A DNA stretch of 64,000 nucleotides from Gammaproteobacteria bacterium (lineage in GTDB: Bacteria; Pseudomonadota; Gammaproteobacteria; UBA4575). Numbering within the stretch: the first letter of the stretch is position 1; each line of letters begins with the position of its first letter. The notes beneath the pieces are model-generated. The model worked only from the letters and a program-made list of their open reading frames with translations. It was not told the DNA's origin and ran no database searches. Location: NCBI GenBank assembly GCA_014075255.1, contig CP046178.1, positions 2,436,894 to 2,500,893 on the forward strand. Reading direction: 5' to 3'. This document shows, in pieces, positions 28,374 to 38,516 of the stretch. The position numbers and the translations under genes were made by a program.

Positions 28374-29539
28374 GCGCGGTTAAGCAAACAGCACGCAAAA
28401 AAGCAGCTAGCTTTGATATTGAGCTGGCTCAGTATTGCGATGCTAAGCTCATGTTTGCGGTTGTGATGTTGCTTGGTATAGGTTTGGTGATGGTCGCGTC
28501 ATCTTCGATAGAAATTGCAGATCGTGCTACAGGAGATCCGCTTTATTATTTTAAGCGTCAATTTATTTTTGCCTTGATGGGTATATCTGCTGGTTTCGCA
28601 TTGACTAAAATTCGCCTTACACACTGGGAAAATTCTGGTATGGCGATATTGTTATTTATGGTGGTGTTGCTGTTATTGGTATTAATTCCGGGTTTGGGAA
28701 GAACGGTTAACGGAAGTACTCGTTGGCTAGCCATTGGTCCTTTTGGTTTACAAGTGTCTGAAGTCGTAAAGCTCATGTTGATTGTCTATCTTGCTGGTTA
28801 TGTGGTTAGGCAAGGTAAACAAATTCGTGAGTCATTTATTGGTTTTGTGAAACCCATGCTCGTGTTGGTTGTGTTGTTTACGCTTTTATTATTAGAACCA
28901 GATTTTGGTGCAGCCATGGTGCTGCTAATTACTGCTTTGGGAATGCTGTATTTGGCAGGCGTAAAATTTTGGAAATTTGGGATTTTGTTGATGGCCTCGG
29001 CAATCTCGATGAGTTTTGTTGCTATTTCATCTCCTTATCGAGTTGAGCGCTTTACTGCGTTTCTAAATCCATGGTCTGATCCATTTGGTTCGGGGTTTCA
29101 GCTAACTCAATCATTGATAGCAATAGGTAGTGGCGCATGGTCGGGTTTAGGTCTTGGCGCTAGCGTACAGAAATTATTTTATTTACCTGAAGCTCATACT
29201 GACTTTGTGTTTGCAGTGATAGCAGAGGAATTGGGTTTGCTAGGCGTGTCTGTAGTACTAGCGCTATTTATACTACTAATTTATCGATGTTTTGCGATTG
29301 GCAAAATGGTTGAAAAGCGGGGCATGAAATTTGGTGCACAAATTGCTTATGGCATCGGAATTTGGTTGGGTCTGCAAGCATTTATTAATATTGGAGTGAA
29401 TACGGGTGTATTGCCTACTAAAGGACTTACTCTGCCTTTTGTTAGTGCGGGTGGAAGCAGTCTGTTAGTGGTGTGTATGGCTATTGGTTTGCTCACGCGT
29501 GTTTATACGGAGGGTCATGCCAAGTCATCTTATAGATGA
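28370..29539 (+). CDS. ftsW: Septal peptidoglycan glycosyltransferase FtsW (SEDS family)
   Basis: FtsW is the SEDS-family polymerase that extends glycan strands at the septum with FtsI. From ATG 28370, which overlaps the murD stop by four bases, it is 389 residues. A TTG at 28349 is in frame but has no advantage. About ten membrane helices are visible. The SEDS hallmark Asp lies in LLEPDFGAAMVL, with further conserved stretches LNPWSDPFGSGFQLTQSL, EAHTDFVFAVIAEELGLLG and GVLPTKGLTLPFVSAGGSS. Confidence 0.96.
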   Translation: MSAVKQTARKKAASFDIELAQYCDAKLMFAVVMLLGIGLVMVASSSIEIADRATGDPLYYFKRQFIFALMGISAGFALTKIRLTHWENSGMAILLFMVVLLLLVLIPGLGRTVNGSTRWLAIGPFGLQVSEVVKLMLIVYLAGYVVRQGKQIRESFIGFVKPMLVLVVLFTLLLLEPDFGAAMVLLITALGMLYLAGVKFWKFGILLMASAISMSFVAISSPYRVERFTAFLNPWSDPFGSGFQLTQSLIAIGSGAWSGLGLGASVQKLFYLPEAHTDFVFAVIAEELGLLGVSVVLALFILLIYRCFAIGKMVEKRGMKFGAQIAYGIGIWLGLQAFINIGVNTGVLPTKGLTLPFVSAGGSSLLVVCMAIGLLTRVYTEGHAKSSYR

Positions 29540-29567
29540 CTGCTTACGGGATGACTCGCACAGAAAT

Positions 29568-30713
29568 ATGACGACTCAACAACCACTTCAACGTTCACCT
29601 GTAATGATATTAGCGGGCGGTACCGGTGGTCATGTATTTCCTGCGCTTGCGGTAGCTAAACAAATAGAGCAGCAATCAGTGCCCATTGTTTGGGTGGGTA
29701 CTAAGCGCGGTATTGAAGCTAAAGTGGTTCCCAATGCGGGTTATAAAATTGAATGGATTGCGGTGAATGGATTACGCGGGAAAAATTTTGCTACATATGT
29801 ATTTGCGCCATTCAAATTAGTATTGGCCAGTTTGCAAGTAACCTGGCTTTTGATTAAGCATCGTCCTTGTGCGGTGCTTGGTATGGGTGGCTTCGTAGCG
29901 GGTCCTGGTGGCTTAATCGCAGCATTGATGCGTAAACCACTTATTATCCACGAACAAAATGCAATTGCAGGTTTAACAAATAGACTGCTAGCACCATTTG
30001 CAAAACGAATTCTTACTGGTTTTCCCAGCACTTTCGTGCGCAAAAATGTCGAGGTATTAGGTAACCCAGTAAGAGCTGAAATTTCTCAACTACAACGTCA
30101 GTATCAAATAGCAGAGCCGGCTGATCGACCTCTACGAGTACTAGTGTTTGGTGGAAGCTTAGGTGCACAGGCATTAAATGAAACGGTACCGATTGCGATG
30201 GCGAAGGTAATGGCAGAGTTTTCTGCTGAATTACATCCTGAAATTTGGCATCAAACAGGTGAACACAAGTATAAAACTACGCTTGAACATTACGAATCGC
30301 AGGGAGTGAAATGTCGCGTAGATGCATTTATTGAAAATATGCAAGAAGCCTATGCTTGGGCAGATTTAGTGATCTGTCGAGCTGGTGCGATAACCGTGGC
30401 TGAATTAGCGGTAGCTGGAGTGGGTGCCATTTTTATACCTTATCCCTATGCGGTTGATGACCATCAAACTGCTAACGCTGGGGCGTTGGTGAACGCTGGC
30501 GCTGCATTGATGATTGCAGAAAAACATCTTAATGCTGACAGTCTTGCAAAAGTGTTGCATGAATTGCTAAACAATCGCACTAAATTAAGATCTTTTGCAA
30601 AAGCGGCTGGGGCTTTTGCAAAACCACAAGCTGCTAGAGATGTTGCAAAAGTGTGTATTCAGGCTTGTTTAGGTAAAGATGGTGAGAATATCAGCATGGT
30701 TAAAGACTTTTAG
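29568..30713 (+). CDS. murG: UDP-GlcNAc:lipid I N-acetylglucosaminyltransferase MurG
   Basis: MurG converts lipid I to lipid II on the inner face of the membrane. The GT28 protein shows the N-terminal ILAGGTGGHVFPALAVA, GMGGFVAGPGGLIA, IIHEQNAIAGLTNR, and the C-terminal UDP-GlcNAc site RAGAITVAELAVAG and PYPYAVDDHQTANA. Start choice is uncertain: ATG 29568 gives 381 residues and a normal N-terminus but has no clear ribosome-binding site; ATG 29517 has GGAGG just upstream, overlaps ftsW and adds 17 residues. Confidence 0.95.
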   Translation: MTTQQPLQRSPVMILAGGTGGHVFPALAVAKQIEQQSVPIVWVGTKRGIEAKVVPNAGYKIEWIAVNGLRGKNFATYVFAPFKLVLASLQVTWLLIKHRPCAVLGMGGFVAGPGGLIAALMRKPLIIHEQNAIAGLTNRLLAPFAKRILTGFPSTFVRKNVEVLGNPVRAEISQLQRQYQIAEPADRPLRVLVFGGSLGAQALNETVPIAMAKVMAEFSAELHPEIWHQTGEHKYKTTLEHYESQGVKCRVDAFIENMQEAYAWADLVICRAGAITVAELAVAGVGAIFIPYPYAVDDHQTANAGALVNAGAALMIAEKHLNADSLAKVLHELLNNRTKLRSFAKAAGAFAKPQAARDVAKVCIQACLGKDGENISMVKDF

Positions 30714-30715
30714 CT

Positions 30716-32134
30716 ATGACATTTAATATCGGACAATTTGCTACACGCAGAATTAAACAAGTGCACTTTGTTGGCATTGGTGGTTCTGGTATGGGTGGTA
30801 TCGCAGAAGTCATGGTGAACCTTGGTTACAAGGTATGTGGTTCTGATATGCAGCAAAACGTGATGACTCGGAAGTTAAGTGAGTTGGGTGCCACAGTGTT
30901 TAATAAGCATGAGGCTAGCAATATTGCCGGCGCAGATGTAGTGGTTATGTCGAGTGCAGTAAAAGAAAATAATCCGGAAGTGGTTGCTGCGCGAGAGCAA
31001 CGCATTCCTATTGTGCCGCGCGCTGAAATGTTGGCAGAGTTAATGCGCTTTCGTTACGGCATAGCGATTGCTGGCACACATGGTAAGACCACAACAACTA
31101 GTTTAGTGGCATCCATTTTGGCTGCTGCGAATATGGATCCGACTTTTATAGTCGGTGGGAAAGTAAATAGTTTTGACAGTCATTCAAAGCTAGGTGCAGG
31201 TCAATACTTGGTGGCTGAAGCCGATGAAAGTGACGCGTCTTTTTTGCATTTGCAACCCATTATGTCTGTAGTTACAAATATTGATTCTGATCATTTGTCT
31301 GCTTATGACGGTGATTTTAATAATTTACAGGATGCATTTTTAGAGTTCATTCATCATTTACCTTTTTATGGTATGACCGTCTTGTGTATTGAAGATGAGA
31401 CTATTAAAGCCTTGCTACCAAAAATTTATCGTCCATATTTAACCTATGGCTTTGGCGAAGATGCGGATTATCAGATTACTGATGTAGAAATGTCTGGAGC
31501 ACAAACTAAGTTTAAATTACAACGTCCAGAAAGTCAGTCTTCAATTGATTTTGTGCTCAATCTACCTGGCGTTCACAACGTACAAAATGCAGTAGCGGCT
31601 GCGGTTGTGGCATTGCAATTAGATGTTGCAGAAGAATTTATTCAAGATGCCTTTGAAAGCTTTCAAGGCATTGCAAGAAGGTTTCAGATTTACTCAGACA
31701 TTTGTATTGATGGTAAGAGTATTCAGTTGGTGGATGATTATGGTCATCACCCCACAGAATTAGCTGCAACAATACAAGCTGCGCGTGAGGCGTATCCCGA
31801 GAAAAGACTGGTTGTGCTTTTTCAGCCACATCGCTATTCACGTACACGAGATTTGTTTGATGATTTTGTGCGCGTCTTAAATGAAACCGATGCATTGATG
31901 TTATGCGAGGTGTATGCCGCAAATGAAGACCCAATTATTGGTGCAGATAGTGCGGCTTTATGTCGTGCCTTGCGCGCGCGCGGTAAGTTAGACCCCATTT
32001 TGGTTAAAGATATGTCAGAGATTCAAAGTACGCTTGAACATGTGATTCATGATAATGATGTTTTGTTAACGTTGGGTGCAGGTAGTGTTGGTGGTATAGC
32101 ACCTGCATTGCATGAGTCATTTGCAGTGCGTTGA
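30716..32134 (+). CDS. murC: UDP-N-acetylmuramate:L-alanine ligase MurC
   Basis: MurC adds the first amino acid, L-Ala, to UDP-MurNAc. The 472 residues begin with the UDP-binding Rossmann domain (VHFVGIGGSGMGGIAEVM), followed by the ATPase P-loop IAGTHGKTTTTSLVAS, the VAEADESDASFLHL stretch and VTNIDSDHLSAYDGDF. The C-terminal domain has VDDYGHHPTELAATI and LFQPHRYSRTRDL. It begins two bases after the murG stop. Confidence 0.97.
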   Translation: MTFNIGQFATRRIKQVHFVGIGGSGMGGIAEVMVNLGYKVCGSDMQQNVMTRKLSELGATVFNKHEASNIAGADVVVMSSAVKENNPEVVAAREQRIPIVPRAEMLAELMRFRYGIAIAGTHGKTTTTSLVASILAAANMDPTFIVGGKVNSFDSHSKLGAGQYLVAEADESDASFLHLQPIMSVVTNIDSDHLSAYDGDFNNLQDAFLEFIHHLPFYGMTVLCIEDETIKALLPKIYRPYLTYGFGEDADYQITDVEMSGAQTKFKLQRPESQSSIDFVLNLPGVHNVQNAVAAAVVALQLDVAEEFIQDAFESFQGIARRFQIYSDICIDGKSIQLVDDYGHHPTELAATIQAAREAYPEKRLVVLFQPHRYSRTRDLFDDFVRVLNETDALMLCEVYAANEDPIIGADSAALCRALRARGKLDPILVKDMSEIQSTLEHVIHDNDVLLTLGAGSVGGIAPALHESFAVR

Positions 32135-32135
32135 T

Positions 32136-33047
32136 ATGGGTACTGTGATGGAAAAAGGATTAAAAGATAAGAATCTGCGAGGGAAGCTCGAAAGAGGAGT
32201 TTCCTTGGCGCGATTTACCAGCTGGAAAGTTGGGGGTGCGGCAGAAATACTTTTCCAGCCAGAAGATTTGGCTGATTTACAAAAATTCATAAAGACACTG
32301 GATGTGGCAGTTCCAATTACTTGGTTAGGTAGAGGCACAAATGTATTAGTACGAGATGGCGGAGTGCGTGGTGTAGTTATTATTATGCAAGGCTGTATAA
32401 ATAAGTTGGAAAAAATTGAAAGCAATTTGATTCGTGCAGAGCTAGGTGTGTCATGTGCAAAATTGGCACGTTTTGGCGCGGAGAATGACTTGATAGGTGC
32501 AGAATTTCTCGCGGGTATACCGGGTACGGTGGGTGGTGCGTTAGCAATGAACTCTGGAGCGTATGGTAGCGAAACTTGGAATTATGTAGCAGAAGTAGAG
32601 ACTCTTGATCGTAATGGTGAGCTACAAGTGCGCAGACCTAATGAATTTGAAATTGGCTACCGTTCAGTTAACGGGCCTGATGATGAATGGTTTATTGCAG
32701 CTACGTTTAAATTTGAAACAGGAGATGGCCAGCAAGCCAAGCAAAAAATTCGTGAATTATTAGATCAACGCAACGCTTCACAACCTGTAGGAAATAAAAG
32801 CTGTGGTTCTGTATTTAGAAACCCTGAAAATGATTTTGCAGCGCGATTGATCGAGTCATGTGAACTAAAAGGAAAAACGATTGGTGGTGCTCAAATATCA
32901 ACGAAGCATGCAAATTTTATTCTCAATATGGGTGATGCGACTGCAGCGGATATTGAAGCATTGATTCTCAATGTTCGTAGCACTATTAAAAGCAAATGTG
33001 GAGTTTCATTAATTCCTGAAGTAAGAATTATTGGTGAGGCTGCGTGA
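32136..33047 (+). CDS. murB: UDP-N-acetylenolpyruvoylglucosamine reductase MurB (type I)
   Basis: MurB is the FAD/NADPH enzyme that reduces the enolpyruvyl group to give UDP-MurNAc. FAD-binding stretches are FTSWKVGGAAEILFQP, WLGRGTNVLVRDGG and AGIPGTVGGALAMNSGAYG. The proton-donor Ser sits in CGSVFRNP and the catalytic Glu in the terminal IPEVRIIGE. I chose ATG 32136, just after the murC stop; alternatives are ATG 32112 inside murC and ATG 32148. About 300 residues is usual for the type I family. Confidence 0.95.
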   Translation: MGTVMEKGLKDKNLRGKLERGVSLARFTSWKVGGAAEILFQPEDLADLQKFIKTLDVAVPITWLGRGTNVLVRDGGVRGVVIIMQGCINKLEKIESNLIRAELGVSCAKLARFGAENDLIGAEFLAGIPGTVGGALAMNSGAYGSETWNYVAEVETLDRNGELQVRRPNEFEIGYRSVNGPDDEWFIAATFKFETGDGQQAKQKIRELLDQRNASQPVGNKSCGSVFRNPENDFAARLIESCELKGKTIGGAQISTKHANFILNMGDATAADIEALILNVRSTIKSKCGVSLIPEVRIIGEAA

Positions 33048-34036
33048 TGGCTCAGCACGATACACAACAGCATTTTGGTAAAGTCGCAGTATTGATGGGT
33101 GGTCCATCGGCTGAGCGTGAAATATCACTTAAGAGTGGCGCAGCAATATTAGCTGCATTGCAAGAATCGAATGTGTGTGCGGAAGCGATTGATGTTGGAG
33201 TCGACGTATTTGAAAAATTACAAAATGGAAAGTATGCGCGTGCTTTAATTGCGCTACATGGGCCGCTTGGCGAGGATGGTTGCATACAGGGAGGGTTGGA
33301 AGTCATCGGCATGCCGTACAGTGGTAGTGGTGTGATGGCATCGAGTATTTGTATGAATAAATTGATGACCAAACAGATCTGGCAAGGTTGTGGAATACCA
33401 ACTCCAAAGTATCGTGTGTTAAGTGATAGCGTGGACGAAGATGAATTGATTGCTGAGCTGGGTATGCCGATGATTTTTAAGCCCATTTCACAAGGCTCCA
33501 GTATTGGTATGACAAAAGTGAACAGTAAAGCCGAAATTGCCCCAGCTTGGGTAAGTGCACATCAGTTCGAGGAGTCCGTGATTGCCGAACAGTGGGTTGA
33601 GGGTGGTGAATATACTGTTGCCATATTGGATGGTTGCGCATTGCCTGTAATCCGACTCGAGACGCCTCATACTTTTTATGATTTCGATGCTAAGTATCAA
33701 TCAAACGATACTCAATATCATTGCCCATGTGGCTTATCTGCGGCGTTAGAAAAACAAATACAAGCTCTCGCTGTCCACGCCTTTGATGCAACCGATGCTT
33801 CTGGTTGGGGTCGTGTAGATGTGATGTTGGATAAGAATAATCAGCCTTGGTTTTTGGAAGTGAATACTGTGCCAGGAATGACAGATCATAGCCTTGTGCC
33901 GATGGCAGCTAAAGCAAAAAATATTAGCTTTAATGAGTTAGTAATTAAAATATTACAGACTTCTTTTAAAGAAGATTCTGAAATTATATCTAAAAAATTA
34001 ACGGGACAAATATCTGCAGTATGTGGCGCAACATGA
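33047..34036 (+). CDS. ddl: D-alanine:D-alanine ligase
   Basis: Ddl makes the D-Ala-D-Ala dipeptide used by MurF. The ATP-grasp protein is 329 residues from ATG 33047, whose first base is the last base of the murB stop (TGATG); a GTG at 33044 is the alternative. Conserved stretches are VLMGGPSAEREISLKSG, ALHGPLGEDGCIQG (the usual EDGTVQG with Thr-Val changed to Cys-Ile), PIFKPISQGSSIGM-like sequence near residue 145, and the metal-binding EVNTVPGMTDHSLVP. Confidence 0.96.
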   Translation: MAQHDTQQHFGKVAVLMGGPSAEREISLKSGAAILAALQESNVCAEAIDVGVDVFEKLQNGKYARALIALHGPLGEDGCIQGGLEVIGMPYSGSGVMASSICMNKLMTKQIWQGCGIPTPKYRVLSDSVDEDELIAELGMPMIFKPISQGSSIGMTKVNSKAEIAPAWVSAHQFEESVIAEQWVEGGEYTVAILDGCALPVIRLETPHTFYDFDAKYQSNDTQYHCPCGLSAALEKQIQALAVHAFDATDASGWGRVDVMLDKNNQPWFLEVNTVPGMTDHSLVPMAAKAKNISFNELVIKILQTSFKEDSEIISKKLTGQISAVCGAT

Positions 34037-34857
34037 AAAGAAAAAAACGTAACATCAAAAGAAGAAGTGCGGCGAGTCGTAAAAAAACCGCGATGCAATC
34101 GTTTTCAAAGCGTGATGCTTGGGACGTGATCGTAGTGGTTATGTTGCTAACAATCATAGTGTACTTTTCTGCCTATGTTAGGAATAATCACTTCGCGATT
34201 GCAGCATGGCCAGTGGTAGAGAATGTCGAGGTAAGAGGCGATATCGATGCGGTTGACCGTGTTGCATTAAAAGATATTATTCGCAGTCACAGTGCAGGTG
34301 GTTTTTTGCGTATAAAAATGGCAAAGCTTGAAAAAGAGTTGGAAACATTAACTTGGGTGAATAAAGCATCTGTACAAAGATATTGGCCTGATAGTTTAAA
34401 TGTAAAAATTTTACAACATAGTCCTATTGCTCGCTGGGGTGATACGGGGCTCATGAATGCTTATGGAGATTTATTTTTTCCGAACGATATCGAGGCTTAC
34501 CAAACTCTGCCAATGCTATACGGCGAAGCAATCCGAGCAAAAGAATTAGCGCGGAATTTCCAAAATAGTATGCAACAACTAAAACCATTTGGACTACAGC
34601 TGCGTGGTTTGTTTGAAGATGGGCGCCAATCTAAGCATCTGGTTTTGGCTGATGGTTTGGTAATCTCAATTGGCGATGGCAATGTCTCAGAAAAGATTAA
34701 ACGATTTATCACGGCATATGAGCAATATCTTGCTGAGAATTTAAACGAAGTAAAAAAAGTAGACCTGCGATATACCAATGGTTTAGCCGTTGAATGGAAA
34801 AGTCCCCAGTTTGCTCAAAACCTAGCACAGCATTTTGAAATGGAACCAAATTTATGA
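34033..34857 (+). CDS. ftsQ: Cell division protein FtsQ
   Basis: FtsQ is a bitopic divisome protein that recruits FtsL and FtsB. It has a strongly basic cytoplasmic tail (KRKKRNIKRRS), one membrane helix (about 32-50, WDVIVVVMLLTIIVYF), a POTRA domain starting VVENVEVRGDIDAVD, and a beta domain to the end. Start at ATG 34033 gives a four-base ATGA overlap with ddl; ATG 34021 would add four residues. About 274 residues is normal. Confidence 0.94.
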   Translation: MKRKKRNIKRRSAASRKKTAMQSFSKRDAWDVIVVVMLLTIIVYFSAYVRNNHFAIAAWPVVENVEVRGDIDAVDRVALKDIIRSHSAGGFLRIKMAKLEKELETLTWVNKASVQRYWPDSLNVKILQHSPIARWGDTGLMNAYGDLFFPNDIEAYQTLPMLYGEAIRAKELARNFQNSMQQLKPFGLQLRGLFEDGRQSKHLVLADGLVISIGDGNVSEKIKRFITAYEQYLAENLNEVKKVDLRYTNGLAVEWKSPQFAQNLAQHFEMEPNL

Positions 34858-36089
34858 GCCGCAAAGTCGATAAAAGTATGATTGTTGGATTGGATATTGG
34901 CACTTCCAAAATTACGGCGATTGTGGGTGAGGTGAATGAAGAAAATCAGATGGAGATTGTCGGTATTGGTTCGCACCCCTCCCGTGGTCTTAAGAAAGGA
35001 GTGGTAGTAAATATTGAATCCACCGTGCAGTCGATTCAACGCTGTGTTGAAGAAGCTGAATTGATGGCCGGATGTCAGATTCACTCAGTCTATGCAGGTA
35101 TCGCAGGTAGTCATATTCGAAGCATGAATTCACATGGCATCGTCGCGATTAAAGATCGTGAAGTTTCATCAAGTGATGTAGAGCGCGTGATTGATGCCGC
35201 AAGAGCAGTTGCGATTCCAGCTGACCAGCGCGTACTGCATGTGATGCCGCAAGAATTTGTAATTGATCAGCAAGAAGGTATTCGTGAACCAATAGGCATG
35301 TCTGGAGTTCGTCTAGAAGCAAAAGTACATTTGGTGACAGGAGCTGAGAGTGCTGCGCAAAATATTATTAAATGTGTGCGTCGTTGTGGTTTAGAGGTTG
35401 ACGATATAATTTTAGAACAATTAGCATCTAGTTTTTCAGTGTTAACCGATGATGAAAAAGAGTTGGGAATTTGTTTGGTGGATATTGGCGGTGGTACGAC
35501 AGATGTTGCAGTATTTACAGAAGGTGCAATTAAACACACAGCAGTTATTCCTATTGCAGGTGACCAGGTTACTAACGATATTGCGGTCGCGATGCGGACG
35601 CCAACTCAATATGCTGAAGAAATTAAAATTAAATATGCTTGCGCATTACGCCAGCTTGCTAATCCAGATGACACGATAGAGGTTCCCAGTGTAGGTGATC
35701 GCGAACCGAGGCGATTGTCGAGGCAAACGCTTGCAGAGGTGGTCGAGCCTCGTTATGAAGAATTGCTGACACTTGTACACGCAGAGTTGCGCCGCAGTGG
35801 TTTTGAAGACTTGGTTGCCGCAGGCGTCGTGCTTACTGGAGGTAGTTCAAAGATGGAGGGAGTTGTTGATTTGGCGGAGGAAGTATTTCACATGCCAGTA
35901 CGTTTAGGTTTGCCACAACATATTACTGGGCTCGTTGATGTGGTACGCAATCCTATTCATGCAACCGGTGTAGGTTTGTTGTTATTTGGGCATAAAAACC
36001 AACAGGTGGGTGAAACTTCATTATTTAATGAATCAAGTATGGGTAGTGCGTTGAAGAGGATGAAGAATTGGTTTCAGGGGAGTTTTTAG
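34854..36089 (+). CDS. ftsA: Cell division protein FtsA
   Basis: FtsA is the actin-like ATPase that ties FtsZ to the membrane. The 411-residue protein shows the phosphate-1 loop MIVGLDIGTSKITAIVGEV, the SHUPYRT-type 1C domain, the phosphate-2 region CLVDIGGGTTDVAVF and the adenosine region VVLTGGSSKMEGV. The C-terminus SALKRMKNWFQGSF is the amphipathic membrane-targeting helix. Four-base overlap with ftsQ. Confidence 0.97.
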   Translation: MSRKVDKSMIVGLDIGTSKITAIVGEVNEENQMEIVGIGSHPSRGLKKGVVVNIESTVQSIQRCVEEAELMAGCQIHSVYAGIAGSHIRSMNSHGIVAIKDREVSSSDVERVIDAARAVAIPADQRVLHVMPQEFVIDQQEGIREPIGMSGVRLEAKVHLVTGAESAAQNIIKCVRRCGLEVDDIILEQLASSFSVLTDDEKELGICLVDIGGGTTDVAVFTEGAIKHTAVIPIAGDQVTNDIAVAMRTPTQYAEEIKIKYACALRQLANPDDTIEVPSVGDREPRRLSRQTLAEVVEPRYEELLTLVHAELRRSGFEDLVAAGVVLTGGSSKMEGVVDLAEEVFHMPVRLGLPQHITGLVDVVRNPIHATGVGLLLFGHKNQQVGETSLFNESSMGSALKRMKNWFQGSF

Positions 36090-36148
36090 TATCGTAAATT
36101 GTATTTATTTTTGTCAAATTTTTAGCATGTAACTAGAGGAGAAATATC

Positions 36149-37324
36149 ATGTTTGAATTAATGGACGCATACAGTCAGAGTGCTGTAATTAAAGTCATAG
36201 GTGTTGGCGGCGGCGGCGGTAACGCAGTGAAACATATGGTTAACTCTGCAATTGAAGGAGTTGATTTTGTTTGTGCGAATACTGATTCGCAAGCACTGAA
36301 AAATACCAACGCAAAAACAGTTATGCAGTTGGGTAGTGAAATTACTAAAGGCTTAGGTGCGGGTGCTAATCCTGTCGTGGGCCGTGAAGCAGCAATTGAA
36401 GATAGAGATCGTATTCATGATGTCATTGCAGGTGCGGATATGTTGTTTATCACGGCTGGCATGGGCGGTGGTACAGGCACAGGTGCTGCGCCAGTCGTGG
36501 CCGAAGTTGCCAAAGAACTCGGAATTTTAACCGTAGCGGTTGTGACCAAGCCGTTCCCGTTTGAAGGCGGGAAACGCATGCAGATTGCAGACACGGGAAT
36601 TGAAGAGCTTAGTAAGCATGTTGACTCATTAATAACGATACCTAACGAAAAATTATTAACCGTATTAGGTAAAGACACAAATTTACTTGAAGCATTTAAA
36701 TCTGCAAATGATGTGTTGCATGGTGCGGTGCAGGGTATTGCAGAATTGATAACTTGCCCAGGCTTAATCAATGTCGACTTTGCTGATGTACGAACTGTAA
36801 TGTCAGAGATGGGGATGGCTATGATGGGTTCAGGAATGTCTGTAGGAACTGAACGTGCACGTGAAGCTGCTGAATCAGCAATTTCAAGTCCATTGCTTGA
36901 AGATATAAATATTTCAGGTGCTAAGGGTATTCTGGTAAATGTGACTGCAAGCAGTTGCCTGTCAATCGGTGAATTTGAAGAAGTGGGTAATCATATAAAA
37001 GGACTGGCTTCTGATGATGCGACCGTTGTTGTCGGCACGGTGATTGACGAATCTATGGCAGATAATCTACGAGTGACATTAGTGGCGACGGGTATTGGCG
37101 CTCCAAGTGTGGCTATACCCGCTAGACCAACCGTTAAGTTGGTTGAAACTCAGACTAAAATGGTAATTGAGGATCCAGCGGTCGCAGGGCTTGGAGATGA
37201 TTTAGAAGCTCCAGTCGCGATACGCGCAGAGAATCGTACTAAAGCTGTAGCCAGTGAGAAAGAAGATGACTATGATCTGGATTACTTGGATATTCCAGCA
37301 TTCTTGCGCAGGCAGGCCGACTAA
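36149..37324 (+). CDS. ftsZ: Cell division GTPase FtsZ
   Basis: FtsZ is the tubulin-like GTPase that builds the Z-ring. The 391 residues include IKVIGVGGGGGNAVKHM, the tubulin signature GMGGGTGTGAAPVVAEVA, the T7-loop region NVDFADVRTVM that completes the next subunit's active site, a variable linker (about 320-370), and the C-terminal peptide LDIPAFLRRQ that binds FtsA, ZipA and ZapD. An AGAGGAGAAAT ribosome-binding site gives strong translation. Last gene of the dcw run. Confidence 0.98.
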   Translation: MFELMDAYSQSAVIKVIGVGGGGGNAVKHMVNSAIEGVDFVCANTDSQALKNTNAKTVMQLGSEITKGLGAGANPVVGREAAIEDRDRIHDVIAGADMLFITAGMGGGTGTGAAPVVAEVAKELGILTVAVVTKPFPFEGGKRMQIADTGIEELSKHVDSLITIPNEKLLTVLGKDTNLLEAFKSANDVLHGAVQGIAELITCPGLINVDFADVRTVMSEMGMAMMGSGMSVGTERAREAAESAISSPLLEDINISGAKGILVNVTASSCLSIGEFEEVGNHIKGLASDDATVVVGTVIDESMADNLRVTLVATGIGAPSVAIPARPTVKLVETQTKMVIEDPAVAGLGDDLEAPVAIRAENRTKAVASEKEDDYDLDYLDIPAFLRRQAD

Positions 37325-37503
37325 TAGGCTGATTAATAGCCGATTGATTGTCTGCTTAATGAGATGGTTTAAACGGAACCAAATAACGCTGCTGGGTTCA
37401 TATATCTCAAGCGACGTAATTGTGGGATTTGTGTAATAATGTCGCGGTTTTTAAATGGTGTTTTCATGCGAGGCTAATGAAAATACCAATACATTGTGCT
37501 GGT

Positions 37504-37521
37504 ACATCCACATAGGGATGT
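37504..37521 (+). promoter_or_regulatory. Small inverted repeat in the lpxC leader
   Basis: ACATCC (37504-37509) and GGATGT (37516-37521) form a 6-base stem with a 6-base loop, 37 bases before the lpxC start in the 234-base gap after ftsZ. No ribosome-binding site is covered by it. It might stabilise or regulate the lpxC leader; this rests on shape only. Confidence 0.25.
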
Positions 37522-37558
37522 CCATTTGCTAACTGCGATCGAATAGGATTTACGGTCC

Positions 37559-38476
37559 GTGATAAAACAAAGAACGCTAAAAAATGTAATACGTGCCACT
37601 GGGGTGGGATTGCATACAGGAAAGAAGGTGTATTTAACCTTAAGGCCTGCTCCCGTTGAAAACGGTATCGTATTCAGGCGTATTGATCTTGATCCACCTG
37701 TCGAAATCAAAGCCAGTCCGGAAAATGTTGGAGACACCAGTCTCTCAACAACCTTAGTGTCTGGTGAAGTCCGCATCTCAACGGTTGAACATCTATTGTC
37801 AGCAATTGCAGGGCTTGGAATTGATAATGCCTATGTTGATGTGAGCGCCCCTGAAGTACCTATTATGGATGGCAGTGCAGGTCCTTTTGTGTTCTTGGTT
37901 CAGTCTGCAGGAATTATTGAGCAAAATGCCCCGAAGAAATTTATACGTATTACCAAAGCAGTTGAAATTAAAGAAAATGATAAGTGGGCACGGTTTGATC
38001 CTTTTGATGGTTTCAAAGTTGGTTTCACAATCGATTTTGATCATCCTGTTTTCAAAGCTGGACCACAAAAAGCAGAACTCGATTTTTCTACCACATCATT
38101 TGTTAAAGAAGTTTCACGTTCACGTACGTTTGGATTTATGCGCGATTTTGAAACACTGCGATCACAAAATCTTGCTTTAGGCGGAAGCCTGGATAACTCT
38201 ATTGCAGTTGATGAGCACCGCATTCTTAATGAAGATGGTCTTCGTTACGAAGACGAATTTGTGAAACATAAAATTCTCGATGCAATTGGTGATTTGTATT
38301 TGCTAGGGCATAGCTTAATAGGCGCATTTAGCGGTCATAAGTCCGGTCATGCGCTAAACAATAAGTTGTTACGTAAACTTGTCTTGGTTACTGATGCCTG
38401 GGAAGAGGTGACCTTTGAAGATGATGCAGAAGATGTGCCTATTTTCTATAGTCGTCCGATCAGTGCCAGCTCATAA
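37559..38476 (+). CDS. lpxC: UDP-3-O-acyl-N-acetylglucosamine deacetylase LpxC
   Basis: LpxC is the zinc-dependent enzyme that commits UDP-acyl-GlcNAc to lipid A synthesis. The start is GTG, confirmed by the family N-terminus (M)[23 protein letters not shown]. Zinc ligands lie in [11 protein letters not shown] and in [15 protein letters not shown] (His and Asp); the catalytic His is in [13 protein letters not shown]. Length 305 equals the E. coli protein. In E. coli LpxC is controlled by FtsH proteolysis through its C-terminal tail; the tail here (SRPISASS) is different. Confidence 0.97.
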   Translation: MIKQRTLKNVIRATGVGLHTGKKVYLTLRPAPVENGIVFRRIDLDPPVEIKASPENVGDTSLSTTLVSGEVRISTVEHLLSAIAGLGIDNAYVDVSAPEVPIMDGSAGPFVFLVQSAGIIEQNAPKKFIRITKAVEIKENDKWARFDPFDGFKVGFTIDFDHPVFKAGPQKAELDFSTTSFVKEVSRSRTFGFMRDFETLRSQNLALGGSLDNSIAVDEHRILNEDGLRYEDEFVKHKILDAIGDLYLLGHSLIGAFSGHKSGHALNNKLLRKLVLVTDAWEEVTFEDDAEDVPIFYSRPISASS

Positions 38477-38516
38477 TCAACTTTCTAGCTGAAACTCTAT
38501 TAAGCTAAAAAACCAT

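Noticed and set aside
38482-38512. Terminator between convergent lpxC and dciA
   Set aside because: The stem (TAGCT/AGCTA) is only five bases with a 12-base loop, and the run after it is poly-A on the plus strand, so it does not qualify as an intrinsic terminator in either direction.
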